Assembly: GCA_022844345.1 (NCBI GenBank)
Contig: JALHLU010000002.1
Span: 186,001 to 250,000, forward strand
Length of the DNA stretch: 64,000 nucleotides
From: Hyphomonadaceae bacterium
Lineage (GTDB): Bacteria; Pseudomonadota; Alphaproteobacteria; Caulobacterales; Hyphomonadaceae
Reading direction: 5' to 3'
Within the stretch, counting starts at the first letter, position 1. Each line of letters begins with the position of its first letter. A program made the translations under genes and the position numbers. Of the stretch, positions 52,431 to 61,515 are shown in pieces. The notes under the pieces are model-generated. The model searched no databases, was not told the DNA's origin, and saw nothing but the letters and a program-made list of their open reading frames with translations.

Positions 52431-53330
52431 CTACTTGGCCACGAAGTCCACCGGCCGCAGGCCCTTGTAGAGAATGGCGCCCAGCGCGATCGAGGGCATG
52501 CTCGCAAGCGCCAGCAGGAAGCTCGTCACGCCAGTGACCGCCAGCACCGTCATCATCCCGGCCGAACCCTCGGGCGCCGCACGCAGCACTTCGATGCCGA
52601 GGGATTCCAGCAGGCTCTGGAAAAACACCACGGGCAACGCGGTCAGGATCACGGCCCCGAGAATCCGCCAGACATTCCCGCGCGACCATGTCCACGTCTG
52701 GAAGATCACGATCCGCCGCTCGCCCACCGTTGCAGCGTTCACCATTGCAAGGCGTGTGGTTATATACGCGAAGAGCGCGACCCCTGCGATCATCAGCACC
52801 GAGAACGCCAGCACCCCCTCCGGCCCAAGCGCGGCTTCCAGCGCCAGACTGAGCGCCTCCGGGTCGGCCATCAACGCGTTCAGCTCCTCCGGCGTCGCCG
52901 CGAGCCGCGAGAAGACGAACATCGACAGCACAAGGAACATCAGCCCGAATAGCGGCAACAGCATGCAGGCGAAGGCAGCCATCACGCCCAGCAGCCTCAC
53001 CTCGTCCGCCCCAAACGCCAGACCGCTTCGTCCCACGAACTCGTCGCGCAGTGCCTTGCGCAGCACGGCCGCCGCAAACATCAGGCTGGCGATCATTCCC
53101 GGCGCCAGGACGGCCATATCCCAAACCGTTACCGCCAGCATGCTCTGCGGTTCGCTCCCTGCGGGCCGCACCGCAAGCACAAGCGCCAGGCCGATCATCG
53201 AGATTGCGGCCGTGATCGCCGCCGCCGGCAGCATCAGCCGCCAGTTCTGTTGAAGGAACCGCCACGCCTGCGTGAAGCATTCCATGACAGGGACCTTGCC
53301 CCCGGTCTGTTGCCTCGGTGTTTCGCGCAT
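52431..53330 (-). CDS. Multi-TM membrane protein of unknown function
   Basis: A 299-residue protein with about six hydrophobic segments, in three pairs near residues 36-55, 70-90, 110-135, 170-190, 215-240 and 255-280. The first 15 residues are polar. GGAG lies 6 bases upstream of the ATG at 53330; the alternative ATG at 53285 has no such site. The pattern resembles glycerophosphoryl-diester-phosphodiesterase-type membrane domains or other DUF membrane proteins of Proteobacteria, but I cannot name a family. It ends 3 bases from uvrA, in convergent orientation. Confidence 0.72.
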   Translation of the reverse strand: MRETPRQQTGGKVPVMECFTQAWRFLQQNWRLMLPAAAITAAISMIGLALVLAVRPAGSEPQSMLAVTVWDMAVLAPGMIASLMFAAAVLRKALRDEFVGRSGLAFGADEVRLLGVMAAFACMLLPLFGLMFLVLSMFVFSRLAATPEELNALMADPEALSLALEAALGPEGVLAFSVLMIAGVALFAYITTRLAMVNAATVGERRIVIFQTWTWSRGNVWRILGAVILTALPVVFFQSLLESLGIEVLRAAPEGSAGMMTVLAVTGVTSFLLALASMPSIALGAILYKGLRPVDFVAK

Positions 53331-53400
53331 GCCGCACTCCTGAACGCGCCATGCAATAGAGCACGCTGGCCGCGTATGGAAGTCGCGCAAACCGCCTGAT

Positions 53401-54567
53401 TCAGCGGCCCAGCGCGAACTCGAATGTCAGGATATGGGTTTCCGGCATGCGGCATCCCGGCGGCTGCGCCCCGCCCTCGATGCGCCAGCGCCACGTACTG
53501 ATCACATCCTGCACGGCTTCAGCCACGCCTTCATGTGGCGCCGACACCAGAAGCCGCGGCTCCGAGAACACCCCATTCGGCTCAACGTTCAGCGCATAGA
53601 CGACCACGCCGCCGAAATCCTTGAACCGCGCCTGATAGGGAAAGCCCGGCTGCTTGAAGGTCCGCGCCAGTGCGATCCGGCATCGCGGCAGGGCAGCGTC
53701 TCCCTCCGCAGGATACAGCAACTCGGCGATGGCCTTGCGGCCTGAACCCGCCGTCTCCCGCCGGTCAGCAATGCTCCGCTGCGCCCGCTCGCCCAGCGCG
53801 CTGTACATCGCATCGCCCCAGGCCGCCGCCGCGAAGTACTCGGCCGCCAGCCTGTCGCGAATAGCGCCCTCCGGGGTCGCTGCGATCTGATCGTGCAGCT
53901 CCTCGACCACGTCGTAGACGGCGTTGTACGCCTCGGCTGACTTCGACCGCATGAACGCGGCCGCCGCCATGCCGCGCCGCATCTCGAACCGCGCTGGCGA
54001 CTGCGCTGCTCCCACCTCGTCCAGAAAGCGAATGGCCAGTTCGGCCGCCTGGCTCGCCTGCGCCCAGTCGCCTGCTTTCCATGCCTCCATGTGCAGCACC
54101 TGCGCCGCCCGCGCCGAAATCAGATCGCGCCCCGCCACCGCCGCGCGCCCGTTCAGGGATGCCATAAGCCGGCTGCGCGACTGCGGCGAGATCGCGACGC
54201 CAAGACTCGCCCAGTCGAACAGCACGCGCGACACGGCCGGTGTTGCGTCCGGATGCGCCAGCGCCTGACCCTGCTCCACCAGGAAGCGCGCATAGCCCAG
54301 CGCAGTCGACGGCTCGTCCGCCAGCATGGCGATCCAGCCGAACTCCCGTGCGACGGCGACCGCCTCGGGCGAGGCCCGGTCGATCGCCGGCCAAGTCTCC
54401 GCCGCCACCAGCGAAGCGCCCCGATAATCGCCCGCTTCCACGGCCGAATTGAATGCCAGCATGTCCGCCTGCGCGTTCACGGGCGCCATCGCGCCTACGG
54501 CAAGCGCGCACATCAGAATGGACCGCGTCAGAAAGGTTTTTGTCCTGCGCATCATCCGTCCGGCCAT
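53401..54567 (-). CDS. Exported protein with TonB-C-like C-terminal domain
   Basis: A 388-residue protein with a signal peptide ([16 protein letters not shown]). The middle 220 residues are Ala-rich helices, tetratricopeptide-like in texture. The last 90 residues read [20 protein letters not shown], then [26 protein letters not shown]. This resembles the TonB C-terminal fold (a strand-helix-strand with the 'G..L.V.P.G.V....V..S' pattern). There is no TonB N-terminal membrane anchor, so it is more likely a periplasmic partner protein. The ATG at 54567 follows GGGGAACG. It is divergent from trmFO. Confidence 0.7.
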   Translation of the reverse strand: MAGRMMRRTKTFLTRSILMCALAVGAMAPVNAQADMLAFNSAVEAGDYRGASLVAAETWPAIDRASPEAVAVAREFGWIAMLADEPSTALGYARFLVEQGQALAHPDATPAVSRVLFDWASLGVAISPQSRSRLMASLNGRAAVAGRDLISARAAQVLHMEAWKAGDWAQASQAAELAIRFLDEVGAAQSPARFEMRRGMAAAAFMRSKSAEAYNAVYDVVEELHDQIAATPEGAIRDRLAAEYFAAAAWGDAMYSALGERAQRSIADRRETAGSGRKAIAELLYPAEGDAALPRCRIALARTFKQPGFPYQARFKDFGGVVVYALNVEPNGVFSEPRLLVSAPHEGVAEAVQDVISTWRWRIEGGAQPPGCRMPETHILTFEFALGR

Positions 54568-54675
54568 CGTTCCCCGGCAGTAGTCTACCAACACAGGTGC
54601 GGCCGGAAATATGGCAAAAACTGCCGAAAGCCCGGGGGCTCGCATTTCTGGCCCGTCCCGGCCTATATCCCCTGC

Positions 54676-56103
54676 ATGAAAGTCGAACCCATACACATCG
54701 TCGGCGGCGGAATGGCCGGTTCTGAAGCCGCCTGGCAAGCTGCGAATCTCGGCGTGCCCGTGGTCCTGCACGAGATGCGCCCCGTGCGCGGCACCGACGC
54801 CCACCACACCGACGGCCTTGCCGAACTGGTCTGCTCCAACTCCTTCCGGTCAGACGACTGGGAGTACAACGCCGTCGGGCTCCTCCACGAGGAAATGCGC
54901 CGCGCCGGCGGCCTCATCATCGCCATGGGCGACCGCCACCGCGTCCCCGCAGGGTCAGCCCTCGCCGTCGACCGCGACAACTTCTCCGCAGACGTCACCG
55001 CCGCCCTCAAGGCGCACCCGCTCGTCACCATCGAACGCGGTGAAGTCGACGGCTGGCCGCCCGAAGCGTGGTCCAGCGTCATCATCGCCACCGGCCCGTT
55101 GACGTCAGACAATCTCGCGAAAGCCATCCTCGCAAAGACGGGCGAAGACTCGCTCGCCTTCTTCGACGCCATCGCTCCCATCGTGCATCTCGAATCCATC
55201 GACATGTCGAAGGCGTGGAAGCAGTCGCGCTACGACAAGCCCGGCCCCGGCGGCGATGGCGCCGAGGCCTACATCAACTGCGCGATGAACAAGGGCCAGT
55301 ACGAAGCCTTCATCGCCGCTCTGCTCGCGGGGCCCAAGACCGAGTTCAAGGAATGGGAAGGCACGCCCTATTTCGAAGGCTGCCTCCCCATCGAAGTCAT
55401 GGCTGAGCGTGGCGCCGAAACGCTCCGCTTTGGTCCGATGAAACCCGTCGGCCTCACCAACCCTCACGACCCCACGGTCAAGTCCCACGCCATCGTCCAG
55501 CTGCGCCAGGACAACAAGCTCGGCACGCTCTGGAACATGGTCGGCTTCCAGACCAAGCTGAAGCACGGCGCCCAGACCGATATCTTCCGCATGATCCCCG
55601 GCCTCGAGAATGCTCAGTTCGCGCGCCTCGGCGGCATCCACCGCAACACCTTCATCAACTCGCCCGTCCTGCTCGATCGCCAGCTGCGCCTCAAGGCCGA
55701 TCCGCGCGTGCGTTTCGCGGGGCAGGTCACCGGCGTTGAAGGCTATGTCGAAAGCGCCGCCATGGGCCTCGTCGCCGGCCGCATGGCCGCCGCGCAAAGC
55801 CTTGGCCGCCAGGTCGAACCGCCGCCCGACACCACGGCGCTGGGCGCCCTCGTGAACCATATCACCGGCGGCCACGTCGTCGGCCGGATCGAGGATTCCG
55901 GCGCACGCTCGTTCCAGCCGATGAACGTCAATTTTGGCCTCTTCCCCGAGCTTGGACCGGTCGAACTCAAAGCCCCGGACGGCAAGCGCCTCAAGGGCGC
56001 CGACAAGGGCCGCGCCCGCAAGCGCCTGATGGCGTTGCGCGCGCTGGATGATCTCGGCGAGTGGCTGTCCGCCCAGCAGGTCCAGCAGGCTGTAACGGCC
56101 TGA
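54676..56103 (+). CDS. trmFO: Methylenetetrahydrofolate-tRNA-(uracil-54)-C5-methyltransferase TrmFO
   Basis: A 475-residue flavoenzyme that makes ribothymidine-54 in the T-loop of tRNA using 5,10-methylene-THF and FAD. It opens with the FAD motif [16 protein letters not shown]. The conserved Cys in [12 protein letters not shown] is near residue 53, and the second is in [15 protein letters not shown] near 240. [18 protein letters not shown] and the C-terminal [10 protein letters not shown] complete the family pattern. TrmFO replaces TrmA in Gram-positive bacteria and many Alphaproteobacteria. Upstream of the ATG at 54676 the frame continues through antisense DNA and is not used. Confidence 0.96.
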   Translation: MKVEPIHIVGGGMAGSEAAWQAANLGVPVVLHEMRPVRGTDAHHTDGLAELVCSNSFRSDDWEYNAVGLLHEEMRRAGGLIIAMGDRHRVPAGSALAVDRDNFSADVTAALKAHPLVTIERGEVDGWPPEAWSSVIIATGPLTSDNLAKAILAKTGEDSLAFFDAIAPIVHLESIDMSKAWKQSRYDKPGPGGDGAEAYINCAMNKGQYEAFIAALLAGPKTEFKEWEGTPYFEGCLPIEVMAERGAETLRFGPMKPVGLTNPHDPTVKSHAIVQLRQDNKLGTLWNMVGFQTKLKHGAQTDIFRMIPGLENAQFARLGGIHRNTFINSPVLLDRQLRLKADPRVRFAGQVTGVEGYVESAAMGLVAGRMAAAQSLGRQVEPPPDTTALGALVNHITGGHVVGRIEDSGARSFQPMNVNFGLFPELGPVELKAPDGKRLKGADKGRARKRLMALRALDDLGEWLSAQQVQQAVTA

Positions 56104-56235
56104 TGACGCTGCAAGCGTCGAAAAAAGCCCGCACGTTGCAGATGTCGGCTTGCGCATCCCAAGGCGCTGGCCAAACTGGGCCACGCGGTGATTTGGGGAC
56201 GCCGTGCGCCCGGCGACGGGCCATGGAGGGGACTT

Positions 56236-57198
56236 ATGGGGCGCAAACACCTGACGCCGAAACGGCATCTCGGCAACGAGATCGACGAAGAAGTCTTTGC
56301 TGTTGGAGAAAGGCTCCGCGCAGCCGTCGATGCAGCGCAGAGAAGGCCTGCCCCTGCCCCCATGGCCACCGCCAAGCAGGCAAGCGAGCCACCTGGCGCT
56401 CCGCTACAGCCTGAAACCGCCAGGGCCGGGTCCGCGCCAGCCTTCGTTGGCGCGGAAGCATCCCTGATCGAGGAACAGGCCGTCGTCGAGGGCGCCGAAA
56501 TCCTGCTCGAGCTCGAGAAGGAAGGGCCCATCACATCGCTGACGATCATCCTCATTCCCGAGGAGCATCGTCAGAACCGGCGCGTGGCAGCCCTGGGGGC
56601 GACCTTCGGTTTCGTCGCCGAATTGCCGGGCCGGCGCCGTATCGCTGTCGCCGTCCCGAGAGGTTACGTGACAGACTTCGCCTCGATCCCCGGCTTCGTG
56701 CAGTGGCTCATCGCGCCTTTCGGAAAGCACTCCGAAGCGGCTGTGGTGCACGACTGGCTCTACACGCTCGGCACGCCGGGCGACCGCAAGACACGGAAAC
56801 TTGCAGACCTGACCTTCCGGCGCGCGCTCGCCCTGGTTGGCGTCAAGTTCTTCCGGCGCAATCTGATGTACTGGGCTGTCCGTGTGGGCGGCCGAAGCGG
56901 TTACGGCCTCGAGAGCGACTATGACTTCCGCGAGCTTGAGCGCCTCAAGCGGCGCATCCCTCCGCCGGAGCGCGATCAGTTCATGATCACCTGGAAGGAA
57001 CAGGTTCTGACGCGCGAGGAGCACAAGCGGCTGAAAGAGGCGCGGAAGGCCGCGCGCAAGCGGGCGTCCGAGCAAGCGGCATCGTCTGGCCAGCCTGAGC
57101 GTGCCGCCGCGCCGCCGCCTGCGCCGCAAGCCGAACTTTCACCGGGCGAAGCAAAGTCCGCCGCGCAGGAAACGATGGTTGCCGTCGAACAGCGCTGA
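56236..57198 (+). CDS. DUF1353 domain protein with long extensions
   Basis: A 320-residue protein with GGAGGGG 5-6 bases before the ATG at 56236. The middle part has the DUF1353 signature VPRGYVTDFASIPGFVQWL and VVHDWLYTLG near residues 150-180. DUF1353 is a small domain found in phage and bacterial proteins. N-terminally there are about 115 residues of Ala/Pro-rich, Glu-rich sequence. C-terminally about 60 charged Lys/Arg/Ala-rich residues resemble a basic disordered or coiled-coil tail. The function is unknown. The stop abuts that of the next gene in a TGATCA palindrome. Confidence 0.75.
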   Translation: MGRKHLTPKRHLGNEIDEEVFAVGERLRAAVDAAQRRPAPAPMATAKQASEPPGAPLQPETARAGSAPAFVGAEASLIEEQAVVEGAEILLELEKEGPITSLTIILIPEEHRQNRRVAALGATFGFVAELPGRRRIAVAVPRGYVTDFASIPGFVQWLIAPFGKHSEAAVVHDWLYTLGTPGDRKTRKLADLTFRRALALVGVKFFRRNLMYWAVRVGGRSGYGLESDYDFRELERLKRRIPPPERDQFMITWKEQVLTREEHKRLKEARKAARKRASEQAASSGQPERAAAPPPAPQAELSPGEAKSAAQETMVAVEQR

Positions 57199-57987
57199 TC
57201 AGCCGTTCTTGTCGGTGTTGCCGGGCCTCGCAGTCGTGTCTGCGTTGGGGTCTTCGCCGCGCATCGCCTTCTCGAAATACTCGCGCCCGCTCAGGGACGC
57301 CATCGCCTTGCCGAAATCGCCCTCGCCCGCGAACTCGCCGCGCGCGTTGTTGACCACGCCATAGAGCGCGCGGAAAGCGATCAGCGCCAGCACGCCAATG
57401 ATCGGCTGGCCCAGAAGGAACAAGGCGCCAGCTCCCGCAAAGATCGCGAAATGAAGCACGATGATCCGGCCATAAGGCGCAAACATCTCCGCCATCGGGT
57501 TTGTGTTCTTCCACTCGCCCTTGATCAGGAACTCCCAGACGAACACCAGCACCTGGAAGGCGATGATCGCATAGACGAACCAGGCAACATGCAATCCGGA
57601 ACTGAGCCCGAACTGGAACATCGCCATCACGTCCATCATGATCGGCGGCGCATCGCCCAGCGTCCCGTTTCCCATGCTGACGAAGACCATCAGGAACGAG
57701 CCATGGACGGCGCAGAACATGCCGTAGTGGAAGACGAAGAACACACACAGGAACAGGCCCATCGCCATTCCGCCAACGCCGAAAGTGGCGCCGGAAACGA
57801 AGATGCGCGGCAACGTCATCACGCCGGCAATGATGTTCTCCATCCAGTACAGCATCACCAGCGGCACGGCGTTCCAGCCAAACGCGATGACGCCATAGAT
57901 CGGGAACAGGTCCACCGCGAGCCCGGCCAGCACCAGCGGCCGCCTCAGCGCCCGCGCCCAGCTCATCGGATTGAGAAGATTGCCCAC
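57199..57987 (-). CDS. Multi-TM membrane protein, DUF6498-like
   Basis: A 262-residue protein with about six TM segments. The signature segment VMLYWMENIIAGVMTLPRI near residue 47 and FFVFHYGMFCAVHGSFL near 85 match a family of uncharacterised bacterial membrane proteins (DUF6498, from memory). The C-terminal 50 residues are polar and Asp/Asn-rich. The function is not known. The stop is adjacent to the convergent DUF1353 gene. Confidence 0.6.
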   Translation of the reverse strand: MGNLLNPMSWARALRRPLVLAGLAVDLFPIYGVIAFGWNAVPLVMLYWMENIIAGVMTLPRIFVSGATFGVGGMAMGLFLCVFFVFHYGMFCAVHGSFLMVFVSMGNGTLGDAPPIMMDVMAMFQFGLSSGLHVAWFVYAIIAFQVLVFVWEFLIKGEWKNTNPMAEMFAPYGRIIVLHFAIFAGAGALFLLGQPIIGVLALIAFRALYGVVNNARGEFAGEGDFGKAMASLSGREYFEKAMRGEDPNADTTARPGNTDKNG

Positions 57988-58084
57988 GCCTGCCCCGTTT
58001 CGATTCTGCCCCGAAAACCACCAAACAGCGGCCAGAGGGGATTGTCATCCTCCATGCTGCACGCGAGCCGCCCTCGGCGATCTG

Positions 58085-58807
58085 CTACAGCCTCCGCCAC
58101 AGCGCCGCGTTGAAGATCCGCCACCGCTTGCCGAATGGGGAAGGCTCGCGCCCCTTCGCGTCCGCCCGCGCCGCAAGGTGCAGCATCGCCGGCCACAGCG
58201 GCGAGGGAGCTGCCCTCGCCCCGCCCCGCGCCACGTCCCAACGCTCCCTGGCCCCGGGAAGCTCCGCCTTCAGCGCCAGCGCAGCCTCGCCCACCCGCTC
58301 CATCGCCGCCAGCCCGGCCTCCGGCGCCCCCGCCATCAGCGCCACCCCCGCCAGCCGCATGAGCTTGGCCTCGGCCGCCAGATGCCGCGCCTCATGCTCC
58401 CCGTCCGGCTGATGCCCGCCTGCCTGCAGGTGATCGTCCAGAATGTCATCGAACGCATCGACCAGCCCCGCCATCGGCGCCATCAGATCGCCCCGGCCCG
58501 CCGTCACCCGCGCCAGCTCCTCGGCAAGGTCATGCCGCCTCACGGGCCCTGCGCCGGCAACCTGTTCCAGCGTCTCCCGCCACCATTGCAGCCGGATCTT
58601 CCCCAGCATCGCTTCCTTGGTCTGCAGGGTCCGCTGCAACTCCTGATTCAGCAGGTAGATCGCAACCAATCGCTCCCGCCCCGCCTGGTCGGCATAGCGG
58701 GTCGCCAGCCAGCGATCCTCGTCCGTCCGCTTCAGACGGGCGTCGAAATCGTCAGCGCTTGCAAGACTTGCCGGATTAGCCGTATCGCTCATGTTCAAAT
58801 TCAGCAT
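58085..58807 (-). CDS. Squalene/phytoene synthase family protein (NDUFAF6-like)
   Basis: A 240-residue all-alpha protein. The family block DEDRWLATRYADQAGRERLVAIYLLNQEL near residue 30 is followed by MLGKIRLQWWRETLEQV. Active squalene/phytoene synthases have two DxxxD motifs; here only DAFDDILDD in the middle resembles one. It is therefore more like the NDUFAF6-type branch linked to respiratory complex I assembly than a true prenyl synthase. The ATG at 58807 has AGGG 7 bases upstream. It is divergent from sodB across 58 bases. Confidence 0.75.
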   Translation of the reverse strand: MLNLNMSDTANPASLASADDFDARLKRTDEDRWLATRYADQAGRERLVAIYLLNQELQRTLQTKEAMLGKIRLQWWRETLEQVAGAGPVRRHDLAEELARVTAGRGDLMAPMAGLVDAFDDILDDHLQAGGHQPDGEHEARHLAAEAKLMRLAGVALMAGAPEAGLAAMERVGEAALALKAELPGARERWDVARGGARAAPSPLWPAMLHLAARADAKGREPSPFGKRWRIFNAALWRRL

Positions 58808-58865
58808 TCCAGCCCTATCTCAAGGGCAACACGGTCAGAAAAACAGAAGAGAACGAGGGTAATCC

Positions 58866-59468
58866 ATGGCTTTCACGCTTCCCCCCCTGCCATATGCGCG
58901 CACGGCCCTTGCCCCGCACATTTCCGAAAACACGCTCAACTTCCACTACGGCAAACACCATCAGGCCTATGTGGACAACCTCAACAAGCTGGTTGCCGGC
59001 ACGCCGCTGGAAAACGCATCGCTTGAGGAAGTCGTCAAGCAGAGCTGGACCGACAAGAAGCCCGGCATCTTCAACAATTCCGGCCAAGTCTGGAACCACA
59101 CCTTCTACTGGCACTCCATGAAGCCCGGCGGCGGCGGCCAGCCCACCGGCCTCGCGGCTGACCGTATCAACAAGGATTTCGGCTCGTTCGACGAGTTCAA
59201 GCGCCTCTTCGCCGAAGCCGGCGCAACGCAGTTCGGCTCGGGCTGGGCCTGGCTCGTCCTCAAGGACGGCAAGCTTGCCGTAACCAAGACCCCGAACGCC
59301 GAAACCCCGCTCACCGAGGCCGGCGTCACCCCGCTGCTAACCATGGATGTCTGGGAGCACGCCTATTATCTCGACACCCAGAACGCCCGCCCCAAATACA
59401 TCGAGACCTTCATCAACGAGCTGGTGAACTGGGATTTCGTGAACCAGAACCTGTCGGACGCGAAATAG
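58866..59468 (+). CDS. sodB: Superoxide dismutase, Fe/Mn family
   Basis: A 200-residue SOD. Metal ligands are His in NTLNFHYGKHHQAYV (near residue 27), His in VWNHTFYW (near 77), and Asp and His in the C-terminal signature DVWEHAYYLDTQNARP (near 160). It converts superoxide to H2O2 and O2 in the cytoplasm. The GGGGQP and QFGSGWAWL segments fit the iron or cambialistic branch. GAGGG lies before the ATG. A terminator follows, so the gene is monocistronic. Confidence 0.95.
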   Translation: MAFTLPPLPYARTALAPHISENTLNFHYGKHHQAYVDNLNKLVAGTPLENASLEEVVKQSWTDKKPGIFNNSGQVWNHTFYWHSMKPGGGGQPTGLAADRINKDFGSFDEFKRLFAEAGATQFGSGWAWLVLKDGKLAVTKTPNAETPLTEAGVTPLLTMDVWEHAYYLDTQNARPKYIETFINELVNWDFVNQNLSDAK

Positions 59469-59495
59469 ACCTGCCTCCGAATCAGACCGTCCAGA

Positions 59496-59532
59496 CCCCG
59501 TCGCGCCAGCCAGCGCGGCGGGGTTTGTCGTT
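59496..59532 (+). terminator. Intrinsic terminator after sodB
   Basis: CCCCGTCGCGC pairs with GCGCGGCGGGG (one G-T wobble) around a CAGCCA loop, 28 bases past the stop. It is followed by TTTGTCGTT, an interrupted T tract. This is a good 11-bp stem. Confidence 0.7.
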
Positions 59533-59647
59533 CCACCTTCCGCCCAAATCGCACAGCTCGCCTTAGCTGTTTTGAGACGATTGCGTGCTTTGGTCTTGTC
59601 ATGAGACCCTGGCGTCAGGCCGGGGCGCAGGTGGGCCTTGTATCGCA

Positions 59648-60448
59648 ATGATCCCCAACGTCCCCGGACCCGCATCGGCTGACGCTCACGCCCGCCGCCC
59701 GGCGCCGGCCAGCCCCAGCCTGCTGGAAGCCGCGATCGAACGCGGCGGACTCCATCCCTTCTTCCACGCCCGCGTCGCCATGGGCACGCGCGCCATCGTC
59801 GGCGCCGAAGCGCTCGCCCGCATCGCCTCCGCAAATGCCGGGCTCGCGGCGCCTGCAGGGTACATCGAACTCGCCGAGCGCAGCCAGCGCATCGACGCCC
59901 TGACCCTCGCCATGGCCCGCGCTGTCGCTGGCCACGCCGCAACGTTTGGCGAGCTCCCCTGCTCGATCAACGTCAGCCCCCTCTCCCTCGCCAACATCGC
60001 CTTCGCCGATGCGCTCGCCGCCGCGATCACGGACGCCGGCCTGCCGTGCTCGCGCTTCACCCTTGAGATCACGGATGCACGCCAGGCCGACTACAGCCCG
60101 CGCGCCTTCGAGACGATGACCGCTCTGCGCGCGCACGGCTTCGGCCTCGCCCTCGACGATTTCGGCGCCGGCGCCTCCAACATCGACCGGCTGCGCAACT
60201 ACCCCTTCACCGAAGTGAAGATCGACCCCGCCTTCATCCGTCTCGCGATGGACGAAGCCTTCGCCAAGGCCGCGCTCGTCTCCTGCGTCCGCCTCGCCCG
60301 CGACCACGGCCTCAACGTCGTCGCCGAAGGCGTGGAGACCCAGGAAATGTGGGACTTCATGACGTGGCTCAAGGTCGACGAAGCCCAGGGCTTCCTCCTC
60401 CACCGCCCCATGCAGCCGCAGGACTTCCGCGCCCTCCTCGGCCGCTAG
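59648..60448 (+). CDS. EAL-domain protein (cyclic-di-GMP phosphodiesterase family)
   Basis: A 266-residue protein made almost only of an EAL domain, without a sensor or GGDEF part. Motifs visible are GAEALARI (the EAL motif), SINVSPLSLAN (Asn), FTLEITDA (Glu), LALDDFGAGASNIDRL (Asp-Asp), EVKIDPAFI (Lys), VAEGVETQ and AQGFLLHRPM. Most residues for Mg2+ binding and catalysis are present; the second Glu of the ExTE motif is Asp. It could hydrolyse c-di-GMP. The start is uncertain: ATG 59648 has no strong ribosome-binding site, and the preceding frame has no better one. Confidence 0.85.
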   Translation: MIPNVPGPASADAHARRPAPASPSLLEAAIERGGLHPFFHARVAMGTRAIVGAEALARIASANAGLAAPAGYIELAERSQRIDALTLAMARAVAGHAATFGELPCSINVSPLSLANIAFADALAAAITDAGLPCSRFTLEITDARQADYSPRAFETMTALRAHGFGLALDDFGAGASNIDRLRNYPFTEVKIDPAFIRLAMDEAFAKAALVSCVRLARDHGLNVVAEGVETQEMWDFMTWLKVDEAQGFLLHRPMQPQDFRALLGR

Positions 60449-60535
60449 ATCCGGCACTGCCGGGCATGAGCCCGCCGGCCGCGGATTGCATTCCCCGTCC
60501 TGCAGAGCAATCATCCTCGCAACGAGGAAACGCAC

Positions 60536-61390
60536 ATGGCCAACGCAGTCTACAAGACCATCACCGTCAAACCCATCTCGCCCATGCTCGGCGCCGAGAT
60601 CGAAGGGGTGGACCTGTCCCAGCCGCTCTCAAACGCGCAGTTCGACGACATCCACACCGCCTTTCTCAAGCACCACGTCATCTTCTTCCGCGACCAGACG
60701 CTGACGCCCGAACAGCATCTCGCCTTCGGGCGCCGCTGGGGCACGCTCAACGTGCATCCCTATGTGAAGAGCATGGCCGGCTACCCGGAAATCCTTGAAA
60801 TCATCAAGGAGCCCACGGAGAAGATAAACTTCGGCGGCGGCTGGCATTCCGACATGAGCTTCCTCGAAGTCCCCGCTCTCGGTTCCATCCTCCACGCCAT
60901 CGAAGTCCCCGAAGTCGGGGGCGACACCCTGTTCGCCAGCCAGTACGGCGCCTGGGACGCTCTCTCTCCCGGCCTCCAGAAAACGCTCGAAGGCCTGCGC
61001 GCCATCCACTCCGCAGCAGAGGAATATGGCTCCGGCGGCGCCTCCTCGAAGAAGCGCGCCTCAATGGACTCGGAAGTCGTCGGCGACGAAGTCCCCGAAT
61101 ACGAACACCCCGTCGTCCGCACCCATCCCGAAACCGGCCGCAAGGGTCTCTACATCAACCCCGCCTTCACGCTCCGCTTCGCCGGCTGGTCGAAGAAGGA
61201 GTCACGCCCGCTTCTGGACTACCTGTTCGAGGTCTGCCGCCGCGAAGTCTACACCTGCCGCTTCCGCTGGCGCCCGGGCTCCATCGCCATGTGGGACAAT
61301 CGCTGTGTCTGGCACTACGCCCTCAATGATTACCACGGCCAGCGCCGCCACATGCGACGCGTCACCGTGAATGGCGATCAAGTGAGGTAG
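60536..61390 (+). CDS. TauD/TfdA-family Fe(II)/2-oxoglutarate dioxygenase
   Basis: A 284-residue dioxygenase. The 2-His-1-carboxylate site is His104 and Asp106 in GGWHSDMSF, with the distal His in CVWHYALNDYHG and the 2-OG-binding Arg in RRHMRRV near residue 277. The N-terminal block MLGAEIEGVDLSQPL and HVIFFRDQTLTPEQHLAFGRRWG are typical of TauD/TfdA. Substrates include taurine, alkylsulfates and phenoxy acids; this one cannot be predicted. AGGAAA lies just before the ATG. There is no linked transporter or sulfonate gene. Confidence 0.9.
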   Translation: MANAVYKTITVKPISPMLGAEIEGVDLSQPLSNAQFDDIHTAFLKHHVIFFRDQTLTPEQHLAFGRRWGTLNVHPYVKSMAGYPEILEIIKEPTEKINFGGGWHSDMSFLEVPALGSILHAIEVPEVGGDTLFASQYGAWDALSPGLQKTLEGLRAIHSAAEEYGSGGASSKKRASMDSEVVGDEVPEYEHPVVRTHPETGRKGLYINPAFTLRFAGWSKKESRPLLDYLFEVCRREVYTCRFRWRPGSIAMWDNRCVWHYALNDYHGQRRHMRRVTVNGDQVR

Positions 61391-61405
61391 GGCGCGAAGC
61401 ACGCG

Positions 61406-61487
61406 CCTCGTCCGTCGACAGGCTCAGGATGAGGCGCTTGGGCGCCAGCAGTGGTTAGGCCCATGGTGAGCCCGTCGAACCACGAGG
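61406..61487. repeat. REP-like palindromic element (copy 1, intergenic)
   Basis: An imperfect inverted repeat of about 82 bases between the dioxygenase and cyclophilin genes. The left arm (CCTCGTCCGTCGACAGGCTC) and right arm (GAGCCCGTCGAACCACGAGG) are near-complements. GTCGA and GGTGAGCC-type cores are shared with the second copy at 62901-62997. Elements of this type are common intergenic repeats in Alphaproteobacteria, by recollection. Confidence 0.7.
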
Positions 61488-61515
61488 CCGTGCTCATCGC
61501 AGACAGCCACCCCCC

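Noticed and set aside
53401-54567. A TonB energy transducer for the receptor at 9128-12229
   Set aside because: The C-terminal domain is TonB-like, but there is no N-terminal membrane anchor or Pro-rich spacer, only a cleavable signal peptide. It also lies 41 kb away.
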